This document shows, in pieces, positions 27,358-35,700 of a stretch of 64,000 nucleotides of DNA. The notes below the pieces were generated by a model, which was not told the DNA's origin, did not search any database, and saw only the letters and a program-made list of their open reading frames with translations. The stretch lies in assembly GCF_003688725.1 (NCBI RefSeq), contig NZ_REFP01000010.1:124001-188000 (forward strand), in the 5' to 3' direction. The translations under genes and the position numbers were made by a program. Position 1 is the stretch's first letter, and each line of letters starts with the position of its first letter. Origin of the DNA: Thermoactinomyces vulgaris (GTDB lineage Bacteria > Bacillota > Bacilli > Thermoactinomycetales > Thermoactinomycetaceae).

Positions 27358-29856
27358 TTATGGGACAGATTGATATGCATCCGGTTGCACATCTTTGGGT
27401 CGTTTTTGCTTCCTGGAACCGGGACGGGTGTCGAAAGCCTCAAACAGCCGCTCTTCCAAAACGCGGATTTCGACTTCATTCACCCGCTTCTCCAAATCGG
27501 ACATCAAACAGGTTCCGGTCGGCAAGCTCCGAATCGTTTCAATGTTTTCTTCATTCGGCTCAATGCCGAGGATATGGCAGGCCGCTTCCGCTTCTTTTGC
27601 ATCCCGGCACCGGAAAACAAACCGGCACCCCAGATTGGACCGAATCTCTTCTCCCAACAAATCTTTGGCGTTTTGGCTGATTAAGTAGATGGCGGCGTTC
27701 TTGCTGCGCCCGGTCCGTACCAATTCTTCCAAAATCGCTCTTCCTTCACTGACTTTCGCCAATCTCCATGACTCATCAAACAATACCAGCTTAAACTCAT
27801 TCGACGACTGGTTGGAAAAGCGGCGGGAAAAATCGGAAATCGCCATCAAGAGCGCAATGGCCATCCGGCCATAATCGGATTTGCTTTCATCCGGAAGTTT
27901 TAAATCCTCCACCTGCAAAATGGTCAAACGCATGGACAGATCAATGGCTTTTTGCGTGCCATCTCCGAACAACAGCTGGCCTTGCCCGGATGTTGCCAGA
28001 TAGCTTAACACATCCACAATCTCTTCCAGGCTGTCCTGCCGTTTTTCCGGGGCTTCTTTGGTCACCTTGCGCAATTGATCAATGACTTTCATCATGCTCG
28101 GGTCCGGATGTTTCAACACTTCATCGACAGCCTTTCCAATCACAATTGCCTCATAAGTGCCGTCTTCGGACCGCGCCAAAAACTGCAGTATTTTTTTGGC
28201 CGTCTCGCCCGCCGCTTGTTTTTCAGACGGGCTGACCACGCCCGCCAACGGATCCAGCTTCCCGCGGTCTTCACTGCTTGCCCGCAGGGTGACCACCCGG
28301 GTCATGTCCTTTAATTCCGGCAGTGCATCCACCCAGTGCGCCCGCTCATCTTTGGGGTCAAAAATCAGCACTTTGGCACCGTTTAACAGCGCTTGATAGG
28401 CAAGCAAGTTGGCCCCCAGCGATTTTCCGGCCCCCAATGCCCCGATAAATGCGGCGGAAGCGGTCGTGCTCAATTTTTTATCCTTGGGGCCCCGGTCATG
28501 TTGGAAAAAGACCGGCAAATTGCGGGACATCCCGATAAAATGACCTTGTCCGTCCCCGAGCTGCCGGGTGGCTCCGATCATTCCGGCGGCCACGGCAGCC
28601 GGCTCCATGTAATGAATATAGTCGTGGATGTACCTTTTCGCACCGGGAATGAATTCATTAAATCCGCGCCATTGGTCTCCGTAGGGAACTTCCACTTGAA
28701 TCATCATGTCACTGTACAAATCTTTCACCAGCTGAATCCGTAAGTTCAACTCTTCAAGCGAAGAAGCATAGACACATAAAACGACAGAAGTTGTGATTAA
28801 TGGAAATTTATCGGTTCGCAAATGGTTTTCCAGTTCATTGGCATCCTGGCGGCTGTGCAAAATGTGATATGCAGTTTCCACGCCGCTTTCCGCTGCGTGT
28901 TCGTCCTCGGCTTTCAGTTCTTTTTTCTTCTTCAACACCTGGGATAACGCTTTGGCGTACTCGATCGTCTCCGTCCGGACGGAGGCCTCCACGGGAAACG
29001 AAAGGTTTTGCAGATGATATAACCATTCCAATCCCGGAAAAGGCGATTTATCAGGGATGTGAGAAATCGTCAGAAAAGCCATATATCCTTTTTTGTTTTC
29101 TCCCGACACGTGTTGCTCAACGATCAAATTCCGGCCGTGCGAATCATCAAAACGGCCTTCTGCCAATGTCAAAATATCCCTGGCCGGACGAATTCCTTTT
29201 TTCCCTTTGACTTCTGCCGGAAGAGCCTTGGGTTTCCAATCTTTCCGCCGCGGCGCTTCCCCGATCCCGCGATAAAATCCCCGACGGATCAACCATTCCA
29301 AGTCAGCGGTATCCACACGTCTGGCACGCAAATAACCATTGATCCTGGAAAAAATCATTTCCTCCTGCACACGATACGCCTGGATTTCCTCTTCGAAAAC
29401 CTCCGGGGCGTCCGTTCCGGCTTGATTGTTTAAATACCTTTTAAAATCCTTCCAGATATAACGGAGCTCATTCAAAAAAGAAAGCCCTTTGACCGTGGCT
29501 GGCTTCAACTTGACGCCCATAAAAAAACGATTTTGGTGTATTTCTTTTCCGCGTAAATGTTCCACTGCCGCCTGAATATGCTTTTTTCCCGTCTCTTTCA
29601 ATTCGTCACACAAGCCTGTCTCCATCGCCCGGCGCTGCTCTTCCAGGCTTTGGTATTCAGGCACAACCAATGCATGCGTATCTGCATGGATATTCCAATA
29701 AAAAGCCTCCAAATTCGAATGGAGGCTGAGCTTATCATCCATTGACCGATAATCATAATTAAACCGCTGTAACTCATAATAAGCATAAACGGCTCCATCT
29801 TGCCCGAAAACCAAGTTATCTTCAAAATACTTCACGGGAAAAGGTATGCGCGTCAC
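27358..29856 (-). CDS. VirB4-like conjugation ATPase
   Basis: A 832-residue cytoplasmic ATPase, the hallmark motor of type IV secretion. The N-terminal CagE/TrbE-like half (about 1-400) is followed by the P-loop domain: Walker A GALGAGKS near residue 472, Walker B FKLVLFDESWRL, then LISQNAKDLLGEEIRSNLGCRFVFRC. This is the ConE/Tn916 Orf16 type. The GTG start follows AGGAGGGAG and overlaps the TcpE stop by four bases. It should energise pilus-free channel assembly and transport together with the VirD4-like protein. Confidence 0.93.
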   Translation of the reverse strand: MTRIPFPVKYFEDNLVFGQDGAVYAYYELQRFNYDYRSMDDKLSLHSNLEAFYWNIHADTHALVVPEYQSLEEQRRAMETGLCDELKETGKKHIQAAVEHLRGKEIHQNRFFMGVKLKPATVKGLSFLNELRYIWKDFKRYLNNQAGTDAPEVFEEEIQAYRVQEEMIFSRINGYLRARRVDTADLEWLIRRGFYRGIGEAPRRKDWKPKALPAEVKGKKGIRPARDILTLAEGRFDDSHGRNLIVEQHVSGENKKGYMAFLTISHIPDKSPFPGLEWLYHLQNLSFPVEASVRTETIEYAKALSQVLKKKKELKAEDEHAAESGVETAYHILHSRQDANELENHLRTDKFPLITTSVVLCVYASSLEELNLRIQLVKDLYSDMMIQVEVPYGDQWRGFNEFIPGAKRYIHDYIHYMEPAAVAAGMIGATRQLGDGQGHFIGMSRNLPVFFQHDRGPKDKKLSTTASAAFIGALGAGKSLGANLLAYQALLNGAKVLIFDPKDERAHWVDALPELKDMTRVVTLRASSEDRGKLDPLAGVVSPSEKQAAGETAKKILQFLARSEDGTYEAIVIGKAVDEVLKHPDPSMMKVIDQLRKVTKEAPEKRQDSLEEIVDVLSYLATSGQGQLLFGDGTQKAIDLSMRLTILQVEDLKLPDESKSDYGRMAIALLMAISDFSRRFSNQSSNEFKLVLFDESWRLAKVSEGRAILEELVRTGRSKNAAIYLISQNAKDLLGEEIRSNLGCRFVFRCRDAKEAEAACHILGIEPNEENIETIRSLPTGTCLMSDLEKRVNEVEIRVLEERLFEAFDTRPGSRKQKRPKDVQPDAYQSVP

Positions 29857-30248
29857 GGCAACTCCCTCCTGGATGCAAATCGGTATGATACTTCCCCTTC
29901 GTATTGATACGGATCTCTAGGTTTTTCAATTTCCTTGTAACGCGCAAAGTGATGCGGACTGAAAAAATGTTCGATCCATCGTATGATAAACCGGTGCGGC
30001 GCTTTGCCATCCAGCGTTTTTCTTGTAAAAAACCACGAAACCAAGGCTGGAATCCCTATAAATTTCACAAGAAAAAAATCGATCCAGCTGACCGGCGGAA
30101 ACTTGTTTAAAATCACCATCACAATCAAGGCTCCGACAAAAAACGCCATTTGCCGGTAAGATACCGGTAATGGTAAATGGATTCCCTGTATGGAATAGAC
30201 GGTTTTTTCAATGCGAAAAACCTGGTTGTACACACGAATTTGCTTCAT
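29853..30248 (-). CDS. TcpE family conjugal transfer membrane protein
   Basis: A 131-residue protein with an N-terminal domain (MKQIRVYNQVFRIEKTVYSI), two helices (about residues 30-75) and a basic tail, as in TcpE of plasmid pCW3 and relatives in Tn916. It acts next to VirB4 at the membrane. I chose the ATG at 30248 because it overlaps the stop of the TcpD-like gene (ATGA); the frame is open upstream only as an overlap with that gene. Confidence 0.82.
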   Translation of the reverse strand: MKQIRVYNQVFRIEKTVYSIQGIHLPLPVSYRQMAFFVGALIVMVILNKFPPVSWIDFFLVKFIGIPALVSWFFTRKTLDGKAPHRFIIRWIEHFFSPHHFARYKEIEKPRDPYQYEGEVSYRFASRRELP

Positions 30249-30499
30249 TCCAAATAAGCCTCGAACAACCAGCGAAATCCGTCGGAACCAAGTGATGAAA
30301 TCAATTCGGGTTGGAAAATGAAGACGCTGACCAGCATCGCAAACAACGCAAAACCGATGAACGCAGTAAATGCGCGTTTCCAAAACAATGTCAAACTGAT
30401 AAAAATCACTGCCAGAAAAAACAACGATCCGATTTCCGCCCCGAGCGTTTCCTGGAGTTTTTCGCCAGGGCCTGCTGCAAGTAACATCATATGTGCCAT
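30245..30499 (-). CDS. TcpD-like small membrane protein
   Basis: An 84-residue protein with two or three hydrophobic stretches. Its size and place between TcpC and TcpE match TcpD family membrane proteins of Gram-positive conjugation systems, though the sequence is too short for certainty. GGAGAGG lies upstream. The ATG at 30499 is used, but two ATGs within five codons are possible alternatives. Confidence 0.72.
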   Translation of the reverse strand: MAHMMLLAAGPGEKLQETLGAEIGSLFFLAVIFISLTLFWKRAFTAFIGFALFAMLVSVFIFQPELISSLGSDGFRWLFEAYLE

Positions 30500-30503
30500 C
30501 TCG

Positions 30504-31415
30504 TCAGACCTCTCCTTGTTCCGTACTGATTACATACCAACGCCCGCCCTCTTTGACGAGCTCAAAGCGGTAATGATCCGTGATCTTGGCTCCCGAAGCC
30601 AGATCCTCAAGCAAGACATCGCAATCGGCAAGATAGACATCCTGTTTTTTACGGACGGTAAGCTGTTTCATTTCGGAAAATGACATGATTCCGGTCAAAC
30701 CGGGCAAAGATTGATTGTTTTTTTCGAAATAAGCAATTTCTTCAGATGTTCCGGTGGTATACACCTTCCAAAAAGATTTCATGAACTGTTCCACTTCGTC
30801 ACGAATCTTTTGGTCAACCGCTTCCCCGCCATTGTCTTTCCCGCTCTTTTCCTCCTCAGCGGGTGCCTCTGCCACCGGCGGCGGGATAAAACGGGGGTAT
30901 CCCACGACGAGATAAGACTCTCCGGCTTTCTTGACGGGAACAATCATATACCGGTCCACTCTCTTTTGGTCATTGGGATTCTTCACGTTGCTGAGAATGG
31001 TTTCGGCATATACCGTCACTTCCGTCACACCGGACCGGTCATCCCTTTCTTTGACCGCCCATGCACTCACGTTGCGGGCGTAAGAATTCCACTGAACCTG
31101 TTTAAAATCAAGCCCCCCTTGCACATCCATATTCGGTTTCCAAAAGGGCTTCAACCGCTCTGCCCTGGATTCCTCTTTTCCTTGCGTCCAAAAAAGATAT
31201 TCTCTGGCGAATTGTTCCGCAAAAGCAAGTTCCCCGATGACAGGCTGTGTGTTTTTTTGTGCAGGTTCTCCTCCGGCTGCTTCCAATTGGCGCGGGGGCA
31301 ACTGAATCAAGCCGAATTGAATGGCCAAAACCACCGTGGAAACACATGCCGTGTAAATAATGAGCAGCCAAAACAAAATCCTCGGAATCTTGCGGCGAAT
31401 GATCGGCCGTTCCAT
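30504..31415 (-). CDS. TcpC-like conjugation scaffold protein (VirB8 counterpart)
   Basis: A 303-residue protein with one N-terminal helix (about 12-36) and an extracellular part with two NTF2-like domains separated by an acidic, Pro-rich linker (FIPPPVAEAPAEEEKSGKDN, near residue 181). TcpC of pCW3 and Tn916 Orf13 have this plan and scaffold the channel in the wall zone. It starts 27 bases after the sortase gene stop and leads directly into the TcpD-like gene. Confidence 0.85.
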   Translation of the reverse strand: MERPIIRRKIPRILFWLLIIYTACVSTVVLAIQFGLIQLPPRQLEAAGGEPAQKNTQPVIGELAFAEQFAREYLFWTQGKEESRAERLKPFWKPNMDVQGGLDFKQVQWNSYARNVSAWAVKERDDRSGVTEVTVYAETILSNVKNPNDQKRVDRYMIVPVKKAGESYLVVGYPRFIPPPVAEAPAEEEKSGKDNGGEAVDQKIRDEVEQFMKSFWKVYTTGTSEEIAYFEKNNQSLPGLTGIMSFSEMKQLTVRKKQDVYLADCDVLLEDLASGAKITDHYRFELVKEGGRWYVISTEQGEV

Positions 31416-31442
31416 TTTTCTCCTCCTTAATGATCTGAGAAG

Positions 31443-32045
31443 TCACTCAAGTTTTGTCATCTGTTCTGCCTGGATAATGTATCGTTTTGGAGCCGGTCCG
31501 ACATATGTGAACGGATAGCAGGTTGTCAGGGTAAGTACCGGTTTTTCATGCGGGACGATCACTGTGCGGTCATCCGGGGTGGTGATCCATGTTTTGGTAA
31601 TCGTATATGCAAATTTGCCGTATTCAGATTGGACGATCAATGAATCTCCCGGCTCCAACCGGCCGATTTTGCGGAACACCGTGTCCCGGTGTCCCGATAA
31701 AACGGCGTTATCCGGTTCTCCCGGAAGCACACTTCCGGCATAATGTCCGACTCCTTTGTCCAGCTCATCCTCATGCGTTCCCTCAATGATCGGCATTTTG
31801 GCCTCCAACGCGGGAATGATCAAATCAGCAAAATGTTCCCCTTTCTCCGGCCTTTTCTCCTCGGGGACAATCAGCCAATCCTCTTGCGGTGAAGAGCCCG
31901 TTCCGGCCTCCACCACCGCTTTGGGAACGGCCTCCGACGTGGTTTCCACCGTTTGCCGTTTCAGGAAATACGAAACCCCTGAATAACCGGCGTAAAAAGC
32001 TCCCAAGATCACAATCGAGAGAGCAACGGCTTTGTCCCATTTCAA
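31443..32045 (-). CDS. Class D sortase
   Basis: A 200-residue membrane-anchored transpeptidase with an N-terminal helix (about 6-28) and a sortase barrel. Catalytic residues are visible: His119 in SGHRD, Cys176 in TLTTC and Arg188. Class D enzymes tend to prefer LPxTA signals, and the gene just upstream encodes a protein ending in LPDTA, so the pair is self-contained. The TTG start follows AAGGTGG and overlaps that gene's stop (TTGA). Its inclusion at the head of a type IV secretion operon is unusual. Confidence 0.93.
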   Translation of the reverse strand: MKWDKAVALSIVILGAFYAGYSGVSYFLKRQTVETTSEAVPKAVVEAGTGSSPQEDWLIVPEEKRPEKGEHFADLIIPALEAKMPIIEGTHEDELDKGVGHYAGSVLPGEPDNAVLSGHRDTVFRKIGRLEPGDSLIVQSEYGKFAYTITKTWITTPDDRTVIVPHEKPVLTLTTCYPFTYVGPAPKRYIIQAEQMTKLE

Positions 32046-32986
32046 GACGATTCCACCTTATTCTTGCGAAGCACGTAAACGGAGCCCAGCATGGACAAAG
32101 CGCTTCCCAGCAAAACGCCGTTTAAGTCATTCCCGGCGGTATCCGGCAAAACCCCGCCTTCTTCCGTTTGCGGCCGGTTTTGCTTCTGATTTTGTTCCTC
32201 GTCACCGGCTGCAGCCAAATGCTTGGTCTCAGCCCCGGCGTTTTCTTTATTTTCAGCGTTTGCCGCTTTGGGCGAATATTGCTTCTCCTCGATGGACTCT
32301 TTTGGCTTCGTCACTTCGGAGACAATCTGGTTGGCCACCGGGCTTTCTTCCCGGTCGTGGGATGGTTTCACTTCCTCTTGCTGTCGGGATTCAGGCTGTG
32401 CGGATTCTTTGGGAACTTCTTGAAGATTCGACACTTGCGGACGATTTTCGTCTGAGGATGAATTTTCCATGTCTGATGGATTATCGGATGATACCGCTTC
32501 TTTTTCCTTCACTTTTGGAGAATCGGATGGAATGACCGCTTTGCCGATGTCTTCAGGAATTTCTTTCATGGAGGGAAATTCTTTCTCTGCTGGTTGATGA
32601 TCCTTTTCAGGTTTCGGGGTTTCTATCTTATTTTCCAATTCCACCGGTTGGTCCGACAATTTTCTTTCCAATTCTTTTCCTTCGGACTGCGGTTGCTCGA
32701 TTTTCTGGTCCGGTTTGCTCGGAGGCTCATCCAACGGATGTTGGCCGGGTCCGAAATCACTGTTGGCAAAAGCGGTTCCCACTCCCGCCGACAAACCCGT
32801 CACCAAGCAGACCGACAACGCCGCAGCCATTTGATTCACGTTTTTTCCTGCCAACGGCTTGGGTTTGCGCCGGTTTCCCCTTGGATTGGGATATTCAAGG
32901 TCAAACTGCCTCAACAGGCTGGAGTAAAGGTTTCGCGATTGAACATCTGTACGAAACGACTCTAAAATTTGTTTGGGATCTTTCAC
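32042..32986 (-). CDS. LPDTA-anchored acidic surface protein, likely sortase substrate
   Basis: First gene of the operon. The 314-residue product has a cytoplasmic basic start (about 1-50), one helix ending in SAGVGTAFA (about 52-75), a long charged low-complexity region rich in Glu, Lys, Pro, Ser and Gln (about 80-275), and a C-terminal cell-wall sorting signal: LPDTA (280-284), a hydrophobic stretch and RKNK. The first 50 residues resemble the cytoplasmic tail of an anti-sigma-like or anchored protein but could not be assigned. GTG behind AGGAGGG is the start. It probably coats the wall near the channel. Confidence 0.87.
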   Translation of the reverse strand: MKDPKQILESFRTDVQSRNLYSSLLRQFDLEYPNPRGNRRKPKPLAGKNVNQMAAALSVCLVTGLSAGVGTAFANSDFGPGQHPLDEPPSKPDQKIEQPQSEGKELERKLSDQPVELENKIETPKPEKDHQPAEKEFPSMKEIPEDIGKAVIPSDSPKVKEKEAVSSDNPSDMENSSSDENRPQVSNLQEVPKESAQPESRQQEEVKPSHDREESPVANQIVSEVTKPKESIEEKQYSPKAANAENKENAGAETKHLAAAGDEEQNQKQNRPQTEEGGVLPDTAGNDLNGVLLGSALSMLGSVYVLRKNKVESS

Positions 32987-33357
32987 TTCAATCCCTCCTG
33001 TCCCTCATTAAAAATAAACATTGAAAGAAAAACTCCATGCCAAACCGATTTAATCAAACATCAGGCGGCTTTTCATCCGCCCGGCACAATCACTTCTTTA
33101 TCAAAAATGGGAGCAGGCATCCTCCCCCCTTGTAAAAACCGTCGTCATAACTCTTCCTTTTCCATATAATATTACATAAATCGTACTTTTTTCAACACAA
33201 TTTCGTAAAATTTGCAGATGCGAATTTTTTATCAATTTTATTATTTGGCTCACATTTTTTCTGTCGGGACTCGCTTCATCGACAATGTTATTATTTATAA
33301 AAATAGATGAATGCGATTAAATCATTGTTTTTATTAATTGATTATTAAATTTTTTAC
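32987..33357. other. Intergenic leader of the secretion operon
   Basis: About 370 AT-rich bases without a gene. Reading leftward it contains a possible promoter and two small hairpins (33064-33083 and 33109-33126); the second is followed on the minus strand by ATTTTT and could act as a weak attenuator. No operator of known type was recognised. Confidence 0.5.
33166..33195 (-). promoter_or_regulatory. Possible promoter of the sortase / type IV secretion operon
   Basis: On the minus strand TTGAAA (33190-33195) lies 18 bases from TATTAT (33166-33171). The region is AT-rich, so chance matches are likely. Confidence 0.35.
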
Positions 33358-33360
33358 ATA

Positions 33361-33416
33361 AAAAATGCCGTCTTTCTTCATCTGCAACATTGCAGACCCA
33401 AAAAAACGGCAATTTT
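33361..33416 (-). terminator. Terminator of the VOC-family gene
   Basis: An outer stem TGCCGT / ACGGCA (flanked by A and T tracts) encloses an inner hairpin CTGCAA / TTGCAG. On the minus strand it ends in ATTTTTTATG. Confidence 0.6.
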
Positions 33417-33442
33417 TGTGAACTGATTTTTCTCCTCGTGGT

Positions 33443-33835
33443 TCAAGCTGTCCAATGAATCATTCTTTTCTCTAAATTTCCTGTAAAAAGCTCCAGCACG
33501 ATGCCATCCGGATCTTTAAACTGGACGGACCATCCTCCTCCCCGGAAAACTGGTTCCCTCACCATCTCCACCTGATTTTTTTTCAAAAGGGAAACTGCAT
33601 GAAAAAAATCCGGTTCGCGGATGGTAAAAGCCACATGGTCCATTCCGGGACCCGATGCGGCGGAACTTTCTTCCGGCCTTTCCAATAAGCAAATCCAGGC
33701 ATTCCCCCATTCCAGATAGACATCCTTCCGGCCTTTGTGCACCAGTTTCATTCCCAAAAGACCGCAATAAAACCGGAGGCTTTGCTCCAAGTTCCTCACT
33801 CTCAAAGTGAGGTGATTGAAACCGCTGACGTTCAT
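33443..33835 (-). CDS. VOC-superfamily protein (glyoxalase / fosfomycin-resistance-like fold)
   Basis: A 130-residue single vicinal-oxygen-chelate domain. Metal ligands of the fold are suggested by His8 (FNHLTL), His67 (MDHVAF) and Glu115 (GIVLELFTGNLEKR). The C-terminal E-x-x-x-G-x-L-x-x-R pattern recalls FosA/FosB/FosX proteins, but the substrate cannot be deduced and a lyase or dioxygenase role is possible. It is followed by a terminator and preceded by the DUF3891 gene with a short gap, so the two may be co-transcribed. Confidence 0.8.
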   Translation of the reverse strand: MNVSGFNHLTLRVRNLEQSLRFYCGLLGMKLVHKGRKDVYLEWGNAWICLLERPEESSAASGPGMDHVAFTIREPDFFHAVSLLKKNQVEMVREPVFRGGGWSVQFKDPDGIVLELFTGNLEKRMIHWTA

Positions 33836-33857
33836 CCACTCTTCTCCTCCTTTTCCG

Positions 33858-34550
33858 TCACACCATCACATGGAGTGTGTATGTCTGGCTTCCGACCAGG
33901 CGACGGTAGGAATCCACCATTTGGTACGGGATTTCAATGGAGTAGGACTGTTTAAACAGGTTGGGGGAAAGACGCAACCGGTCTTTTCCCTCCCAGATCC
34001 ACTCATACCGCTTCCCTTGATAGAAGATCCCGTCTTTATACAACGGGAAGGTATTTTCCCCGGGTTCATTGAAGCACACAAAAAGCGACAACTGATCAAA
34101 AAATTGCAGCAACCGGAAGTTGCGGGCGATATTTTCTTCTTCAGTTTCCGTGAAATATTCACGCAACTGATTTTGTCTGGCCAATTCCTGCTCCCGGAAC
34201 CTGCGGCAGGCGGGATCGGTCTCATTGGTAAAAAAAGAAGCATAATGCTTGCTGCATAAAAAACCGGCATAATGATCATTGGCAACCACTTTGGAAATCC
34301 CCCGGGTATAGGCTTCCAATTTGGGCAATAACGGATAATCGTAAAAGCTGACCGGACAATTGTTTTTTTCATCCCAAAGCACGGAGCGGTCCAGCTCTTC
34401 CCACCCGATATCATGGTGGGAAATGGCAAACAGCGTTTTGGCGAGGGGCTGAACCGGCTCATCAATATGCGCCGCCATTTCCCCTGCGATCAACGCATGG
34501 TCGTGTTGTTTGATCAAAATGAAATAATTTCCCCGTTTTCTGACGATCAT
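33858..34550 (-). CDS. DUF3891 family protein
   Basis: A 230-residue soluble protein of unknown function. The conserved core of the family is visible: IKQHDHALIAGEMA near residues 13-26, FAISHHDIGWEELD near 42-55 and FFDQLSLFVCFN, which include His and Asp residues able to bind a metal as in HD-type folds. That is inference. AAGGAGGGG precedes the ATG. Neighbours (VOC protein, small RHH-like protein, BluB) give no clear pathway. Confidence 0.82.
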   Translation of the reverse strand: MIVRKRGNYFILIKQHDHALIAGEMAAHIDEPVQPLAKTLFAISHHDIGWEELDRSVLWDEKNNCPVSFYDYPLLPKLEAYTRGISKVVANDHYAGFLCSKHYASFFTNETDPACRRFREQELARQNQLREYFTETEEENIARNFRLLQFFDQLSLFVCFNEPGENTFPLYKDGIFYQGKRYEWIWEGKDRLRLSPNLFKQSYSIEIPYQMVDSYRRLVGSQTYTLHVMV

Positions 34551-34585
34551 TCGAAGCCCCTCCTTTTCAAGCCCTTCACATCGCT

Positions 34586-34843
34586 TTATAAAGCATCATT
34601 CATAAACAAAGCCGCATCGGGTTCCTGTTCATCCGCCGACTGATCCGTTTTTCCTTTTTGCTCCGATTTGCACGCTTCTTCTATCAACTTTACAAGGGCT
34701 TCGTTGAAACTCAGATTCCGTTTTCGGCAATAATGCTCAAACGACCTTTCCAAATCCCTCGGCAAAATCACCACCCGTTCCGACTTTGCAGTTTGAACCT
34801 GATCCACATTTTGCTGTACAAACCGTTGAAACACATCCATCAT
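34586..34843 (-). CDS. Small protein with a ribbon-helix-helix-like core, unknown function
   Basis: An 85-residue protein. The segment ERVVILPRDLERSFEHYCRKRNLSFNEALVKLIEEACKSE looks like a strand followed by two helices, as in RHH DNA-binding proteins; the C-terminus is acidic. The ATG at 34843 follows AAAGGGGGAA. Whether it binds DNA, perhaps its own promoter, is not known. It is not recognised as a named family. Confidence 0.6.
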   Translation of the reverse strand: MMDVFQRFVQQNVDQVQTAKSERVVILPRDLERSFEHYCRKRNLSFNEALVKLIEEACKSEQKGKTDQSADEQEPDAALFMNDAL

Positions 34844-34869
34844 GGCTTCCCCCTTTCTTGTAAAAAGAA

Positions 34870-34901
34870 AAGCCAAACTTCCAAAACAAGAAATTTGGCT
34901 T
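34870..34901 (-). terminator. Terminator of bluB
   Basis: AAGCCAAA pairs with TTTGGCTT. On the minus strand the stem is followed by TTCTTTTTA. Confidence 0.7.
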
Positions 34902-34908
34902 CCGGGTC

Positions 34909-35583
34909 TCACTCCATCTGCTCCAGATCCAACGGGTTACCCCACTCGTTTTCATAAATCAGTTTCGACAAATCCAACCGGGATTTCCAACCTTTCTCTT
35001 CCAACATGGGTTTGGGACGAAATTCAACCGGATAGCCGATGCAAAGATAGGCAACCAGCCGGACTCCTTCCGGCAACTTCAAAAGTTCCTCCGTTTTCTC
35101 TTGGTCCAAAATGCTGACCCAGCCGATCCCGATGCCCTCGGCACGGGCCGCCAGCCACATGTTTTGGATGGCCAGACACGTGCTGAACAAATCGGTCTCC
35201 GGCATGGGACCGCGCCCCAACACAAAAGGGGCATCGCGATTCCGGTCACAGGTGACCGCCACATTCACCGGCGCTTCCATGATCCCTTCCAACTTTAAAT
35301 CCCGGTACAACTTTTTCCGCTCTTCTTCCGGGATTTTTTCCAATTGCCCCCGGTTGGTCTCGATAAATTGATCTTTTATGGACCGGCGCAATGCATAAGA
35401 GTTGACAAAAATAAAATTCCACGGCTGCATAAATCCGACCGAAGGCGCAAAATGAGCCGCCTGTAAAATTCTCTTCAATGCATCTTTGGGAACCGGCTTG
35501 CTTGAAAAATGACGGATGTCCCGACGGGCTCGGATCACCCGGTAAATCACTTCCTGCTCCTCTTTGGAAAAAGTATCGTGCAA
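34909..35583 (-). CDS. bluB: 5,6-dimethylbenzimidazole synthase (BluB)
   Basis: A 224-residue flavoprotein of the nitroreductase fold that splits FMNH2 with oxygen to make the lower ligand of vitamin B12. BluB-specific motifs are visible: RRDIRHFSSKPV near the N-terminus, HFAPSVGFMQPWNFI, and RGPMPETDLFSTCLAIQNMWLAARAEG. The start is TTG at 35583 behind GGGAGG. No other cobalamin genes are in the window, so it could also be used with salvaged corrinoids. It has its own terminator. Confidence 0.9.
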   Translation of the reverse strand: MHDTFSKEEQEVIYRVIRARRDIRHFSSKPVPKDALKRILQAAHFAPSVGFMQPWNFIFVNSYALRRSIKDQFIETNRGQLEKIPEEERKKLYRDLKLEGIMEAPVNVAVTCDRNRDAPFVLGRGPMPETDLFSTCLAIQNMWLAARAEGIGIGWVSILDQEKTEELLKLPEGVRLVAYLCIGYPVEFRPKPMLEEKGWKSRLDLSKLIYENEWGNPLDLEQME

Positions 35584-35700
35584 ACGAATGCCTCCCTCAT
35601 TTTTCCCGGTGACAACAATGTCTTGCCGGACATTCGCTTTCGGTGGCCGGAACCTTGTTCGGCCCTCACTTCTATTATATTCCTTTTTTAAGATGGTTTT

